Assembly (NCBI RefSeq): GCF_000224145.3
Contig: NC_020171.2
Location: forward strand, 431,251-495,250
Reading direction: 5' to 3'
Origin: Ciona intestinalis
Taxonomy: Eukaryota > Chordata > Ascidiacea > Phlebobranchia > Cionidae
Length of the DNA stretch: 64,000 nucleotides
Shown: one piece after another, positions 42,145 to 51,747 of the stretch
How the letters are laid out: each line of letters begins with the position of its first letter
Numbering within the stretch: position 1 is the first letter of the stretch
Made by a program: the position numbers and the translations under genes
The notes under the pieces: generated by a model
What the model was told of the DNA's origin: nothing
Seen by the model: the letters and a program-made list of their open reading frames with translations, nothing else
Databases searched by the model: none

Positions 42145-44484
42145 ATGTCTAACCAAATAGCTCACGATCTAGACTCAAAAACACGAACGGACGACATTGC
42201 CGCGCAAGAATCGGTCACTTTTGAAGATATTTTGGTTTCGGACTTCGTTCTTTCTGGGTTAAAAAAGTCGGGATTTCATAAACCGTCGCCGATACAGCTC
42301 AAAGCAATACCGCTCGGGAGATGTGGTTTTGACCTAGTCGTCCAAGCAAAATCCGGTACCGGTAAGACGTGTGTGTTTTCCGTTATAGCACTTGATAGTA
42401 TAGACGCAAAATCTGCAGCATTACAAGTCATTGTGCTCGCCCCAACGCGTGAAATCGCGCTACAAATACATGAAGTAGTATCCACAATTGGGCAAGACAT
42501 TGAACAATTGTCAGTCCAGGTTTTTATTGGGGGTACACTGGTCTCAGAAGACCGACAAAAGGCAAAACGATGTCACATTGCTATAGGGTCGCCTGGCAGA
42601 ATTAAACAACTGATTTCGCTGGGTGTTTTAGCTGTAAATAATGTCCGTCTTTTCGTTTTGGATGAAGCTGATAAACTAGTGGAAGAAGGTGGCCTACAAC
42701 AGCAAATTAACTGGATTTATTCCTCTTTGCCAAGCACTAAGCAGATGCTTGCGTTATCTGCCACTTATCCTGAAGCGCTTGCGAAATTTTTAACAAAATA
42801 CATGCAACAGCCGACATTTGTGCGATTAAATCCAACAGACCCTTCCCTACTTGGTCTTAAACAATATTATCTGCTAGTTAAAGAATGTAAGCTACCGCAT
42901 CAGTTATTTGAGGAAAAAACACGATGTATTATTGAAATTTTAAGCAGTATGACGTACCAACAAGCGCTATTGTTTTCCAATTATCATACAAGAGCAGAGA
43001 CCTTATGCAACGCACTAAATAGCTCTGGCTGGCGATCGACTTTTATTTCAGGCAATATGGAGCAATGGCGGCGTACTGAAGCAATAACGAGGCTAAAATC
43101 TTACCAATGCAGGATTCTAATATCGACTGATCTAACTTCGAGGGGAATTGACGCCCAGAATGTGGATGTAGTTATCAATATGGATGTACCTACCGATTGG
43201 GAGACATATATGCATAGAATTGGTCGCGCTGGAAGGTTTGGGGCATATGGAACAGCTGTTTCGCTTGTTAGTCCTGGAGTAGAAGCCTCGAGGCTACATG
43301 CTATAGCTGCCCAATGTAATGCTTCTATAGCACCTTTGCCGGCTGATTTTAGAGCTATTTTAAATGATCAAAAATCAAATGTTAAATTACAGGAAAATTT
43401 GAATGAAAATTTTAAAAGTGTCAATAGCCGTGTTAAAATTTCCTGCCCAAATTTACAGGAAAATTTAAATGAACAGTTAACAAGTGTTAATAATGTCGAA
43501 ATTTCATGCCCAAATTTACGGTTACAAGTTAAAAATGAACATGGAGACAGTGAATTAAGTGCAGACACAACAAGAACAAGTGACAGTTTTGTTGGTTCTG
43601 AGAAGTATATCGACACTGTGACAATGCAAAATGATCGTGCAAAACAGTCCTATCCAGTGATTGATAGCCTACAGGATGTTATGCAACAAAGTGCATGTTT
43701 GAGTCAGAACCTACATTATCTTGATATGAACTATAAAGAATTAGTAGCAGATTTTGAATACTTTAAAAAAAACGGGATTTTTTTGGCGCCACCAAAAAAA
43801 TTACAAAATGAAGAACAAAAAACAACAAATGAAATAGAGTTAAAATTAGATGATATTACTAAAAAAGTAGACCAGAATTTGAAATTATCTGATCTTTCAA
43901 GTGTAAATGGTAGCATGAAAAATGAAGCTGTTTTGAATAAAAATTCTGGCTATGCCTTGAGAGTTAAGTGTAAGGAAATAGTTAAATCAGAACATACTGA
44001 AAAATTAATGTGTTCCAAAGTGAAAGCTGAACAAGCAACTGAAAATAAAGAAACTGTAAATTTTACTGCTAAAACGGATAGTATCAGTGAAACTACAGCA
44101 GCAAAACTTGAACAAATGCCATCAAAATGTGCACGTACTGTAAAAAGTGTACCTACTTGGACTGTAAAAAAAATTGCTTCAAAAACGCAAAATTCTGAAC
44201 ATACAATTGAATCAGTTGAAAGTATTGACCAATATTCAAGCATATCTTCTTATGACAGTGACGAGGATTACGATGCTAGCGAAAGTGACTCAGCGCTTTC
44301 TGATGAAAATGATGACTGTGCAAAAACTGGACTTCAATCTGATGCGGACCTTTTTAACCCCCACTCTAAAGAAAAAGATCAAATTTTCCCAGAGTGTCAA
44401 TTACCATCTAAAACAAACTGTGAACATTGTATGTGTCTTGAGGAAAAAATATATGCCCAAAATTTGCACATGATGGGTGTATGA
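42145..44484 (+). CDS. DDX20: DDX20 / Gemin3 DEAD-box RNA helicase, single coding exon, 779 aa
   Basis: ATP-dependent RNA helicase of the SMN complex, acting in Sm-core assembly on spliceosomal snRNAs. Motifs in order: Q-motif region GFHKPSPIQ (43-51), Walker A AKSGTGKT (68-75), PTRE (100-103), SPGR (149-152), DEAD (173-176), SAT (205-207), STDLTSRGID (327-336), HRIGRAGR (357-364). GRCGFDLVVQAKSGTGKTCV and the segment around INWIYSSLP match vertebrate DDX20 almost residue for residue, which separates it from other DEAD-box helicases. Residues 416-458 hold two copies of a ~22-residue unit beginning QENLNE and ending ISCPNL. The rest of the tail is polar and acidic with a Ser/Asp/Glu cluster near 695-730. 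No intron interrupts the 2340-bp frame, unlike its neighbours. A TTTTTAG acceptor ends one base before the ATG. Divergent from URB1. Confidence 0.95.
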   Translation: MSNQIAHDLDSKTRTDDIAAQESVTFEDILVSDFVLSGLKKSGFHKPSPIQLKAIPLGRCGFDLVVQAKSGTGKTCVFSVIALDSIDAKSAALQVIVLAPTREIALQIHEVVSTIGQDIEQLSVQVFIGGTLVSEDRQKAKRCHIAIGSPGRIKQLISLGVLAVNNVRLFVLDEADKLVEEGGLQQQINWIYSSLPSTKQMLALSATYPEALAKFLTKYMQQPTFVRLNPTDPSLLGLKQYYLLVKECKLPHQLFEEKTRCIIEILSSMTYQQALLFSNYHTRAETLCNALNSSGWRSTFISGNMEQWRRTEAITRLKSYQCRILISTDLTSRGIDAQNVDVVINMDVPTDWETYMHRIGRAGRFGAYGTAVSLVSPGVEASRLHAIAAQCNASIAPLPADFRAILNDQKSNVKLQENLNENFKSVNSRVKISCPNLQENLNEQLTSVNNVEISCPNLRLQVKNEHGDSELSADTTRTSDSFVGSEKYIDTVTMQNDRAKQSYPVIDSLQDVMQQSACLSQNLHYLDMNYKELVADFEYFKKNGIFLAPPKKLQNEEQKTTNEIELKLDDITKKVDQNLKLSDLSSVNGSMKNEAVLNKNSGYALRVKCKEIVKSEHTEKLMCSKVKAEQATENKETVNFTAKTDSISETTAAKLEQMPSKCARTVKSVPTWTVKKIASKTQNSEHTIESVESIDQYSSISSYDSDEDYDASESDSALSDENDDCAKTGLQSDADLFNPHSKEKDQIFPECQLPSKTNCEHCMCLEEKIYAQNLHMMGV

Positions 44485-44956
44485 GTATGCTAGACAACTG
44501 TGCGATAATCTAAACATTTAAATTACTGTATAATTAGAAATACAACTAAATACAAGTGCCTAAATACACCATATTATTAGTGTTACAAATTTTAGGTTAC
44601 AGAGATTTAATTATTAGTGGATTTTCTTTAAATTAAGAGTGTCTATTCCATACATTGTTAAGTTTAAAATGCATATTTCCGTTTCAATGTTAGCATTTTC
44701 TATGTTTGTTCAAAACTGTGTTTAATGTTTTTATACATTTATTAAAGCCCAAAAACGGCAACAATTTATTAAACTTTTTATTTTAAATATAAGAATTGTG
44801 TCTTTTATTTACCATTCTCTCCTAGCTGCTAAATTTTAATTTATTATTTATTTATATTTTTTTGCGCCATGAACTGTCGCACTGCCATTTTGATTTGATT
44901 TATTATACTAACAAAATTAACGACAATCATTATTTCCTAGCGTAACTTGTTTATTC
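44485..44956. other. DDX20-fucosidase spacer
   Basis: AT-rich DNA free of the local repeat families. It contains the DDX20 3' UTR with ATTAAAGCCC near 44750 as likely polyadenylation signal. Confidence 0.45.
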
Positions 44957-44958
44957 AG
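44957..44958 (+). promoter_or_regulatory. Splice acceptor 4 nt before fucosidase ATG (candidate trans-splice site)
   Basis: TTGTTTATTCAG is followed by GAAAATG. The spacer from the DDX20 stop is 478 bp and holds an ATTAAA near 44750, so a DDX20-fucosidase polycistron is possible but the gap is long for one. Confidence 0.4.
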
Positions 44959-44962
44959 GAAA

Positions 44963-47900
44963 ATGTCTAGGTTTTTAATTTACAGTGCGTTGTTATGTGT
45001 TTTTGTGGGATATGCTTCATCAAGTGTGTTAGCAATGGAAAAAAATGCAATGCCAATTGAGAATGCTGCACCTATCAGGTAAATATACAAAATTAGAACA
45101 AAATATTTCAAATGTAAAAACTGGTCACTTTTAATACAAACAGTACAGTCCATTTATGTATGATATTATGATGTCATTATTTTCATTTGTTTTTCGGTTA
45201 AATTCCAGGCAACACTGTTATATATTTGCTTTCAATTAAACACATCATGTGCTTGAGTTATAAATAGCCCTAAATGATCCATTTTATGGCGTTTTACTTT
45301 ATTCAAATATTTGGTATGCTTGCACACCATAAACTGCATTATACTATCACAGTGGAAAAGTATATAACAACACATGTGGGGTAATAATGCAGCCTATGAT
45401 ATTAATTTACGACTTTTTACCTTTATGTCAATGTTTGCAATGCTTGCAATAATTTAACACCCTGGCTTACAAACATGTCTTTAAAAAAACACCATATATA
45501 CATTTTTTTTATTTTTTGGGAGTAAAATTAGTACCCCCTCTCTTAAAAAGTATTAAAGTCATAATATTGCAGTTTAAAACCAATCTCATGCATTTCTATC
45601 ATGTGCGTTATTATTAATGTCAGTCAAGGTATGTTTTTATCGAACACGTTACGTTTATACACATCCATTTTCAAAGCAAAAACTTTCCCTCTCTTTTTAA
45701 ATTCCTGGATACGCCCCTGTCATACAGTAATAATAGTACAATGATCAGTTTATTTCCTAAACAAAAACTGATAATGTTACAAGAAAAAATGTTCATGCTT
45801 TTGGCGGCAAAATTTTTTATGTTTTAAAAGTTATGTGTTACACATATGTTTTGTGCTTTTACTTTTATGTCTATGCTTGTCCACATATTAAACTGCATTA
45901 TCCCATCACAGTGCAAAAGTATATAACGATTCATGGGCGTCCATAGACTCCAGACCTTTACCTATTTGGTATGATGAAGCAAAACTTGGGATATTTCTTC
46001 ACTGGGGTGTCTTTTCTGGTAAGAAAATGAGACAATTATTGCCTGTAAAGTAATGGGCCAACTCTGGCATAAGTTTAGGTACCCTAGTCGCGACCCCCCT
46101 CCCTTATAACCCTCCCCCCAAAAAAAATTTAAAAAAATAATAATTTTTTTGAAAATTTTGATTAAAACCACCTTATTTTTTTTCTGGCTGCGCCACTGAT
46201 CAGGTTATTTGGATATTATGTGCTAAAGGTGTTCCATCTTCCCCTACCCCACCATATACCAAGATGCATGAAGTATCTTACACTTAATATTACAGTTCCT
46301 AGTTTTGGTGCATCTCCCGCATGGGGGTGGTATTACTGGAAAGTTAGTGGCTGGCAGTCGTGGAAAGATTATATGGCAAACAACTTCAAGCCCAAGTTCT
46401 CATATGCTGACTTTGCAAAGGATTTTTCTACCGAGTTTTATGAGCCAGATGATTGGGCAGACCTTTTTGCAGGTTTGTGATGTCATAGTTGTCATGTATT
46501 TTCTATTTATGATTTTGTTATGATAAATTTTTTAGAAAAAATCGGAGTGAATTTTTTTGTTTTTTTTTGGATTTTTTTGTATGGCTGAGAATTTGGACAA
46601 CCCATTAGTGACCACTAGGTTACAATTGCCGTTAAGTGTCTTGCCCAAGGACACATGCGCCCACAATGGCGGCAGCGACGAGCTTTGAACCCATAACCTC
46701 TTCAGTTGCAGACAGGCGTGCTAACCACATTGTCACAACGCCTCACGGTGCAAAAATTATATTACATCTCTAATTTCAGTATGAGCGTTTTTTTTTCTTT
46801 ATTTACTACCGAACAGACCCAGAAAATAAAATGAAAACATGTCACATCTCTCCCACCCTACTATACAGTATACATAATACATTTATCCTCTAATTTTAGC
46901 ATCTGGGGCAAGATACATGGCCCTTACATCAAAACACCATGAAGGATATTGTACATACCCCACTAATGTGTCTTGGAACTGGAACTCGAGAGATGTTGGA
47001 CCTCATAGGGACTTGGTTGGAGAACTCGCACATTCTATTAGATCAAGGTAAGGTGTAGACCAAAGGGTACAGTGTTCAAGTCTCAGTGTTGACCATGTGT
47101 GAATGTTATAAAAACCAGTGTTATGTCCATAAGAAATCTATGTGTTTTACGTGTGTTCAAAAGAAGATCAATTAAGAATACTTTATAGATTTTAAAGTTG
47201 GCTGTAATTTAAAAAAATAATTATTCTGTTCTATATGGGTGAGGTACTACAGCAATGCATGCTAGGGGACCTGGGATTAAATACAGAGTTGCCCAATATT
47301 TAAATGGGTAAAGTCCTATGGCAAAACACAGTATGGGACTTTGGATTTAAGCCAGAGTTGGCCCAATACATTATATGGCTAAGGTCCTTGGTATTTGAGG
47401 GCATTTTGACAGGCAGAGTATGGGACTAAGGGTACAGGGTTTAATGATCAATGTAGAAATGTGCATTTATGTTACTGTGACATGCCAGGCCCTCTGGGAT
47501 TTAAGCCAGAGACTATAACTGACCAATTTTTAAAAACCTTTAATTCCCCCCCAGGACATCAATGCATTTCGGTCTCTACCATTCTCTATACGAATGGTTT
47601 AACCCATTGTATATTCAAGATAAAGCAAATAAGTTCCAAACCAATGCCTTTGTGAAGGAGAAGACTTTGCCAGAGTTGTATGAGATAGTTAATGCTTATA
47701 AACCTGACCTTATATGGTCTGATGGCCAGTGGGAAGCACCGAGCTGGTATTGGAACAGTACCGTGTTTTTGTCGTGGCTGTATAATGAAAGTCCTGTGAA
47801 GGTATGTTTGACAGCGAGCATGAGGTGTATGAAGACACCTATAGTGTAACTTGACAGCGAGCATGAGGTGTATGAATGTGTTGTGTAATTATTATAAAGA

Positions 47901-50900
47901 CAACTATGGAATAAATTGACAATGAGCATGAGGTGTATGAATACACCATGTGTGTCTGGTGTATAAGAATACACCCATGTTATAACTTAACAGTGAGCAT
48001 AAGGTGTATGAATACACCATGTGTGTCTAGTGTATGAGAAGCCACCCACGTAACAACTCAACAATGAGCACAAAATAAAAAATGAAACACCTAATTTCAA
48101 ACAGTAACTATGTTATAACATAACTTAAAATTGAGCATAAAGTGTACAAAAAAAATCTTACCAACACAGTGATTCCCAAATTTTTCCTTCACTCCACCAA
48201 CAAATACAAACCAAGCATCATTTTTTAATCTGGCAACAATTTCACAGGACACTGTGGTAACCAATGACAGATGGGGCTCTGATACTTTGTGCAAGCATGG
48301 TGGCTATTTAACATGTAACGACCGTTTTAACCCAAAAACTCACGTGCCGGATAAAAAATGGGAAAATGCCATGACTTTGAACAAAGGGTCTTGGAGCTGG
48401 AGAAGGGACACTGATATTTCTCAGTTTTTAACGTTGAAAGAATTACTTTCAGTGAGTTTTATTGGGTATTGTTATCATAGGCACCAAACCTGGGGTGGCA
48501 GGGTAGGCAGGCCAACCCTAAAAATTTCTGCACTGCATTATTCAGTAAACAGTGCAATCAAATTTGTTTCAGCGGAATGCGCGTCTAGTTATTCCTGCCT
48601 CCCCTGCGTTTTAAAAAGTTTAGTGCCTATGATTTTTATAATACTGTGGTAAATGAATGTATGTTTTGTGTTGTAGGGCGATTTCTATTTTTTAGCACGG
48701 GGGGTTCTGTTTTATATAACTTGTGCAAAGTTATGAGTTATCATGTTTGTAACATAGTGAGTGATTTTTTGTAGAATTTTTTATATGGCTGTTAATTAAT
48801 AAATAAATAGAATAGAAGGGACCACTGGGTTGGAGCAATTACCGTTAGTGTTAGGTAGAAGTCCACAGTGGTAGTAATATCAAGCCTGTAACCTATATTC
48901 TCTGGCGAGAAAACTTTAAAATTACAGCTAGATGAATTATAGTCATTTTAATAATATTTCTTAAAGCCTTTAAGTAATTTAGATACACATACATATACCT
49001 TAATATATAAAAAATCAGTTGCTTTCATTAACCAGAGTTTTTTTCCCCACCAGACGTTCATTGAAACGATAAGTTGTGGAGGAAATATGTTGATGAACGT
49101 TGGGCCAACTAAGGAAGGGACTATCTCACCTATATTTGGTGTAAGTTTCTGATAATGCACATATACTAAAATTTTTGCAAAGAAATGGGGAAAAATGTCG
49201 GGTTTATTAAATAGCAAAGTGAACAAAACAGTTTATTTTAATTAGCAACATTAGGTAGAACTATGCAAAATAAGTACAATTTTGTGAATATTTATAATTA
49301 AAAATATGCTTTAAAGTGGGGGGAAATGATAAAATAGCTTAAATTTGATAAAAATTGCTTAAATTTGATAAAAATTGCTTAAATTTGATAAAAATTGCTA
49401 TTTTTTTATTTTTAGGAGCGGGATTGTAAAAAAAAAACTGGAGTTGTAAGTAAAAATATGGTAAAAGAACGTTTGTATTTTTGTTTTTAGGAGCGCTTGC
49501 AAGATTTTGGTGCTTGGATGAGTGTTAATGGTGAAGCTGTTTATGGATCTAAGCCATGGAGAATGGTACAAGATACCATGGATAGTAATGTTAGATACAC
49601 AACTCAAGTTAGCACAGGTTCTCTGCTACGTGCTCAAGCTCATGTGAGAGAGTTGAAAGAGAAAGTGAGAGAAAGAAAGAGAAAAACTGAGGAGAAGTTA
49701 AGAGCAGAGAAGAAGCAGTTGGAGAAGGAGTTTGCGAATGTGGTTTTGGATGAAAATCGTCAAAAACGAAGCGTTTTGTTTGACCAGGAGCAAATAATAA
49801 GGTAAAAATGGTGTGTTTATGGTGGGTTTAGCGTCGTTCAGTGAATAAAACTTTGATTTATAAAAATTTTAATTTTCTTTTTTAATATCAATATTTTTTT
49901 TTTTGTAGTTTATATGACATTTTCGTTTTGCGTATGTTTTACAAAAAATGGTGCTTTTACGACTTTTTTTTGTTGCTAATTCCTTGTATTCAAGGAAATA
50001 TGTCGCAAAAATTAAGTTCGGTTCTAAAAAAAAAATAGTTTTTTTAGAACCAAAGTTATAAAGTTCCAAAAAAAGTCAACTTATAAAAATAGTTCAAAAA
50101 CTTACGTCAATTACTATGCAGTACTTCCTACTCCACAGAGAATTCAAAACCAGACGCGGTGAATCAGTTGAAACAGTTGTCGTACAAGATGACATCACTA
50201 CTGATGATGTCATAGCCGATAATGGTTTGATCATATATGCGTTTGTTATGGAATGGCCACAGAATGGGATTCTATTACTTGATGGGCCAAGGAATGCAAC
50301 TTCTGCTTCTACAATAAGAATGTTGGGTGAGTTGGATACGTGGTCCTCGTGCTTACTGTCGAGCTACTGTATTTTGTGCTCACTGCCGAAGACACCCATG
50401 TTGTAACTTGACAGTGAGCATGAAGTGTATGAATACAGCATGTGTGTCTGGTGTATAAGAAGACACCCATGTTATAACTTGACAGTGAGCATGAGGTGTA
50501 TGAATACACTATGTGTGTCCGGTGTATAAGAAGACACCCATGTTATAACTTGACAGTGAGCATGAGGTGTATGAATACACTATGTGTGTCCGGTGTATAA
50601 GAAGACACCCATGTTATTTAACTTGACAGTGAGCATGAGGTGTACTAATACACCATCTACGCCTAGTGCATAAGAAATCACCAGTGTTATTACTTAACAA
50701 TGAGCACAAAATAAAAAAAAACAATTAAACCCCTAATTATAAACAAGAACTATGTTATAACTCGACAGTAAGCATACACCACACAAACAAATACAATACC
50801 CACAAAAAAAACAAACCCCTTTTTTCCAGGTTTGGAAAATGTAGATATTCAATACACAAGTCTCCAACCAACAGGTATTGCTATTGAAATGCCAATCGTT

Positions 50901-50960
50901 CCAATCTCAAAACTCCCGCATCATCTGATTTGGGTCCTCAAATTGGTCGGTTTTCAGTAA
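44963..50960 (+). CDS. FUCA1: Alpha-L-fucosidase (GH29), 10 exons, 571 aa, with charged insertion
   Basis: Hydrolyses alpha-L-fucose from glycoproteins and glycolipids, in the lysosome or secreted. Exons 44963-45078, 45912-46018, 46296-46472, 46900-47047, 47555-47801, 48248-48451, 49054-49140, 49491-49801, 50139-50326, 50830-50960; phases agree throughout. A signal peptide occupies about residues 1-24. GH29 landmarks: [19 protein letters not shown] (53-71), SKHHEGY (144-150), [18 protein letters not shown], and LIWSDG, whose Asp (239) is the nucleophile position of the family. The C-terminal part resumes the family pattern at [12 protein letters not shown]. Between them exon 8 and early exon 9 insert about 90 residues not expected in FUCA1/FUCA2: a Lys/Arg/Glu helix (409-443), then RQKR followed by Ser (452-456), a furin-type site. 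The usual length is about 465. Distinction between FUCA1 and FUCA2 type is uncertain. Confidence 0.92.
45296..45380 (+). repeat. Upstream duplicate of the fucosidase exon 2 acceptor region
   Basis: AAACTGCATTATACTATCAC plus AGTGGAAAAGTATATAAC closely repeats the sequence at 45890-45935, which includes the acceptor and first codons of exon 2. A third weak echo lies near 45415-45445. Confidence 0.7.
46050..46257. mobile_element. Worn SINE-2 tail, MITE-J relative and MITE-A end
   Basis: GGGCCAACTCTGGCATAAG, then a C-rich to A-rich block ending TGGCTGCGCCACTG, then GGATATTATGTGCTAAAGGT to CCCACCATATA. Fucosidase intron 2. Confidence 0.5.
46560..46870. mobile_element. SINE-1 half (minus) and MITE-A fragment
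   Basis: ATGGCTGAGAATTTGGACAA to the tRNA-like head near GCGTGCTAACCAC; then a MITE-A right end finishing CTCCCACCCTACTATA, 30 bp before exon 4. Confidence 0.55.
47220..47500 (-). mobile_element. Degenerate SINE-2 tails
   Basis: Three worn repeats of a GGGTGAGGTACTAC-like tail (about 47235, 47310, 47380); fucosidase intron 4. Confidence 0.4.
47808..48080 (-). repeat. Sat-C array 3, about 4 units, fucosidase intron 5
   Basis: Begins about 7 bp after the exon 5 donor: GTATGTTTGACAGCGAGCAT. Units read GAGCATGAGGTGTATGAA on the plus strand, the gene strand. Confidence 0.8.
48475..48630. mobile_element. MITE-G
   Basis: ATAGGCACCAAACCTGGGG to TTTAGTGCCTAT; 23 bp after the donor of fucosidase exon 6. 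Confidence 0.65.
48660..48900 (-). mobile_element. Eroded SINE-1
   Basis: TTTAGCACGGGGGGTTCTG, GGGACCACTGGGTTGGAGC and a worn head; fucosidase intron 6. Confidence 0.45.
49332..49402 (+). repeat. 20-bp direct repeat x3
   Basis: CTTAAATTTGATAAAAATTG three times in direct succession, fucosidase intron 7. Confidence 0.75.
50335..50770 (-). repeat. Sat-C array 4, about 6 units, fucosidase intron 9
   Basis: Starts within about 10-60 bp of the exon 9 donor with degraded units, then regular units from 50395 to about 50700. It nearly fills the 503-bp intron. Same gene-sense orientation as array 3. Confidence 0.8.
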
Positions 50961-51127
50961 AGCATGAGTCAGCATTATTTAGTCCATTGTGTGTAATGAA
51001 TATTGATTGTGACAATGCGATTTTTGAACTTGTGTGATATTATATCAAAAACAATATTATAACTTGAATAATTTAAAAAAAATTTTGATTATTTAAAAAA
51101 TGTTTAAATATATATATGTTTAAAATA

Positions 51128-51309
51128 CAGGGCGCTCAAAAAGTCACTGTGCATTTTATTAACAGACATGTTTCAGTATAGAATCCAGGAGATAAATATG
51201 AATTACAATTATAAATGAATGAACCCTTTTTGTTTTGTTTCTAAACACCTCAATCAGAAATATAAAAAGGGAATATTACAATAGTGCATAGAGACTTTTT
51301 GAACGCGCT
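51128..51309. mobile_element. Mariner-like MITE, ~182 bp
   Basis: Ends CAGGGCGCTCAAAAAGTCAC and complement of CAGCGCGTTCAAAAAGTC, about 26 bp of imperfect inverted repeat, flanked by TA on both sides. End sequence and TA target fit Tc1/mariner-type elements. No reading frame inside. Confidence 0.75.
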
Positions 51310-51591
51310 GTATAACTAAAAAAAATTTTTTCGTTGATTTTTCAGAAACATATGATATAACTATATTCATAATATACCAGTGCTTTTTAAGCCTTTCAAT
51401 AAAAAACGGCAAAATTTTAGACCAAATTTCCAAAACTAGATTTCACAAAACCTATTCGTTTTTATAAGCTTTAAATAAAACGATTTAACTTTAAAAAAAA
51501 AGATAAAACAGCTGTGTGAACTACTGTAGTATTTAGTTACATACAATATTTACCTTTTTAAGTTACACTATGGAATAAGAAACACTATTAA

Positions 51592-51747
51592 AGGCGCCAA
51601 ACCTGGGGTGGCAGGGTAGGCGGGCCAACCCTTGAATTTTCTACACTACATTAATCAGTAAACATTACAACCAATAAGTTGGATAAGTTTAAAATGCTTG
51701 TTTAACTATCCCTGCCTCCCCTGTATTTTAAAAAGTTTGGCGCCTAT
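51592..51747. mobile_element. MITE-G, best copy
   Basis: AGGCGCCAAAC and GTTTGGCGCCT pair perfectly as inverted ends; the two subterminal blocks are also intact. Confidence 0.75.
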
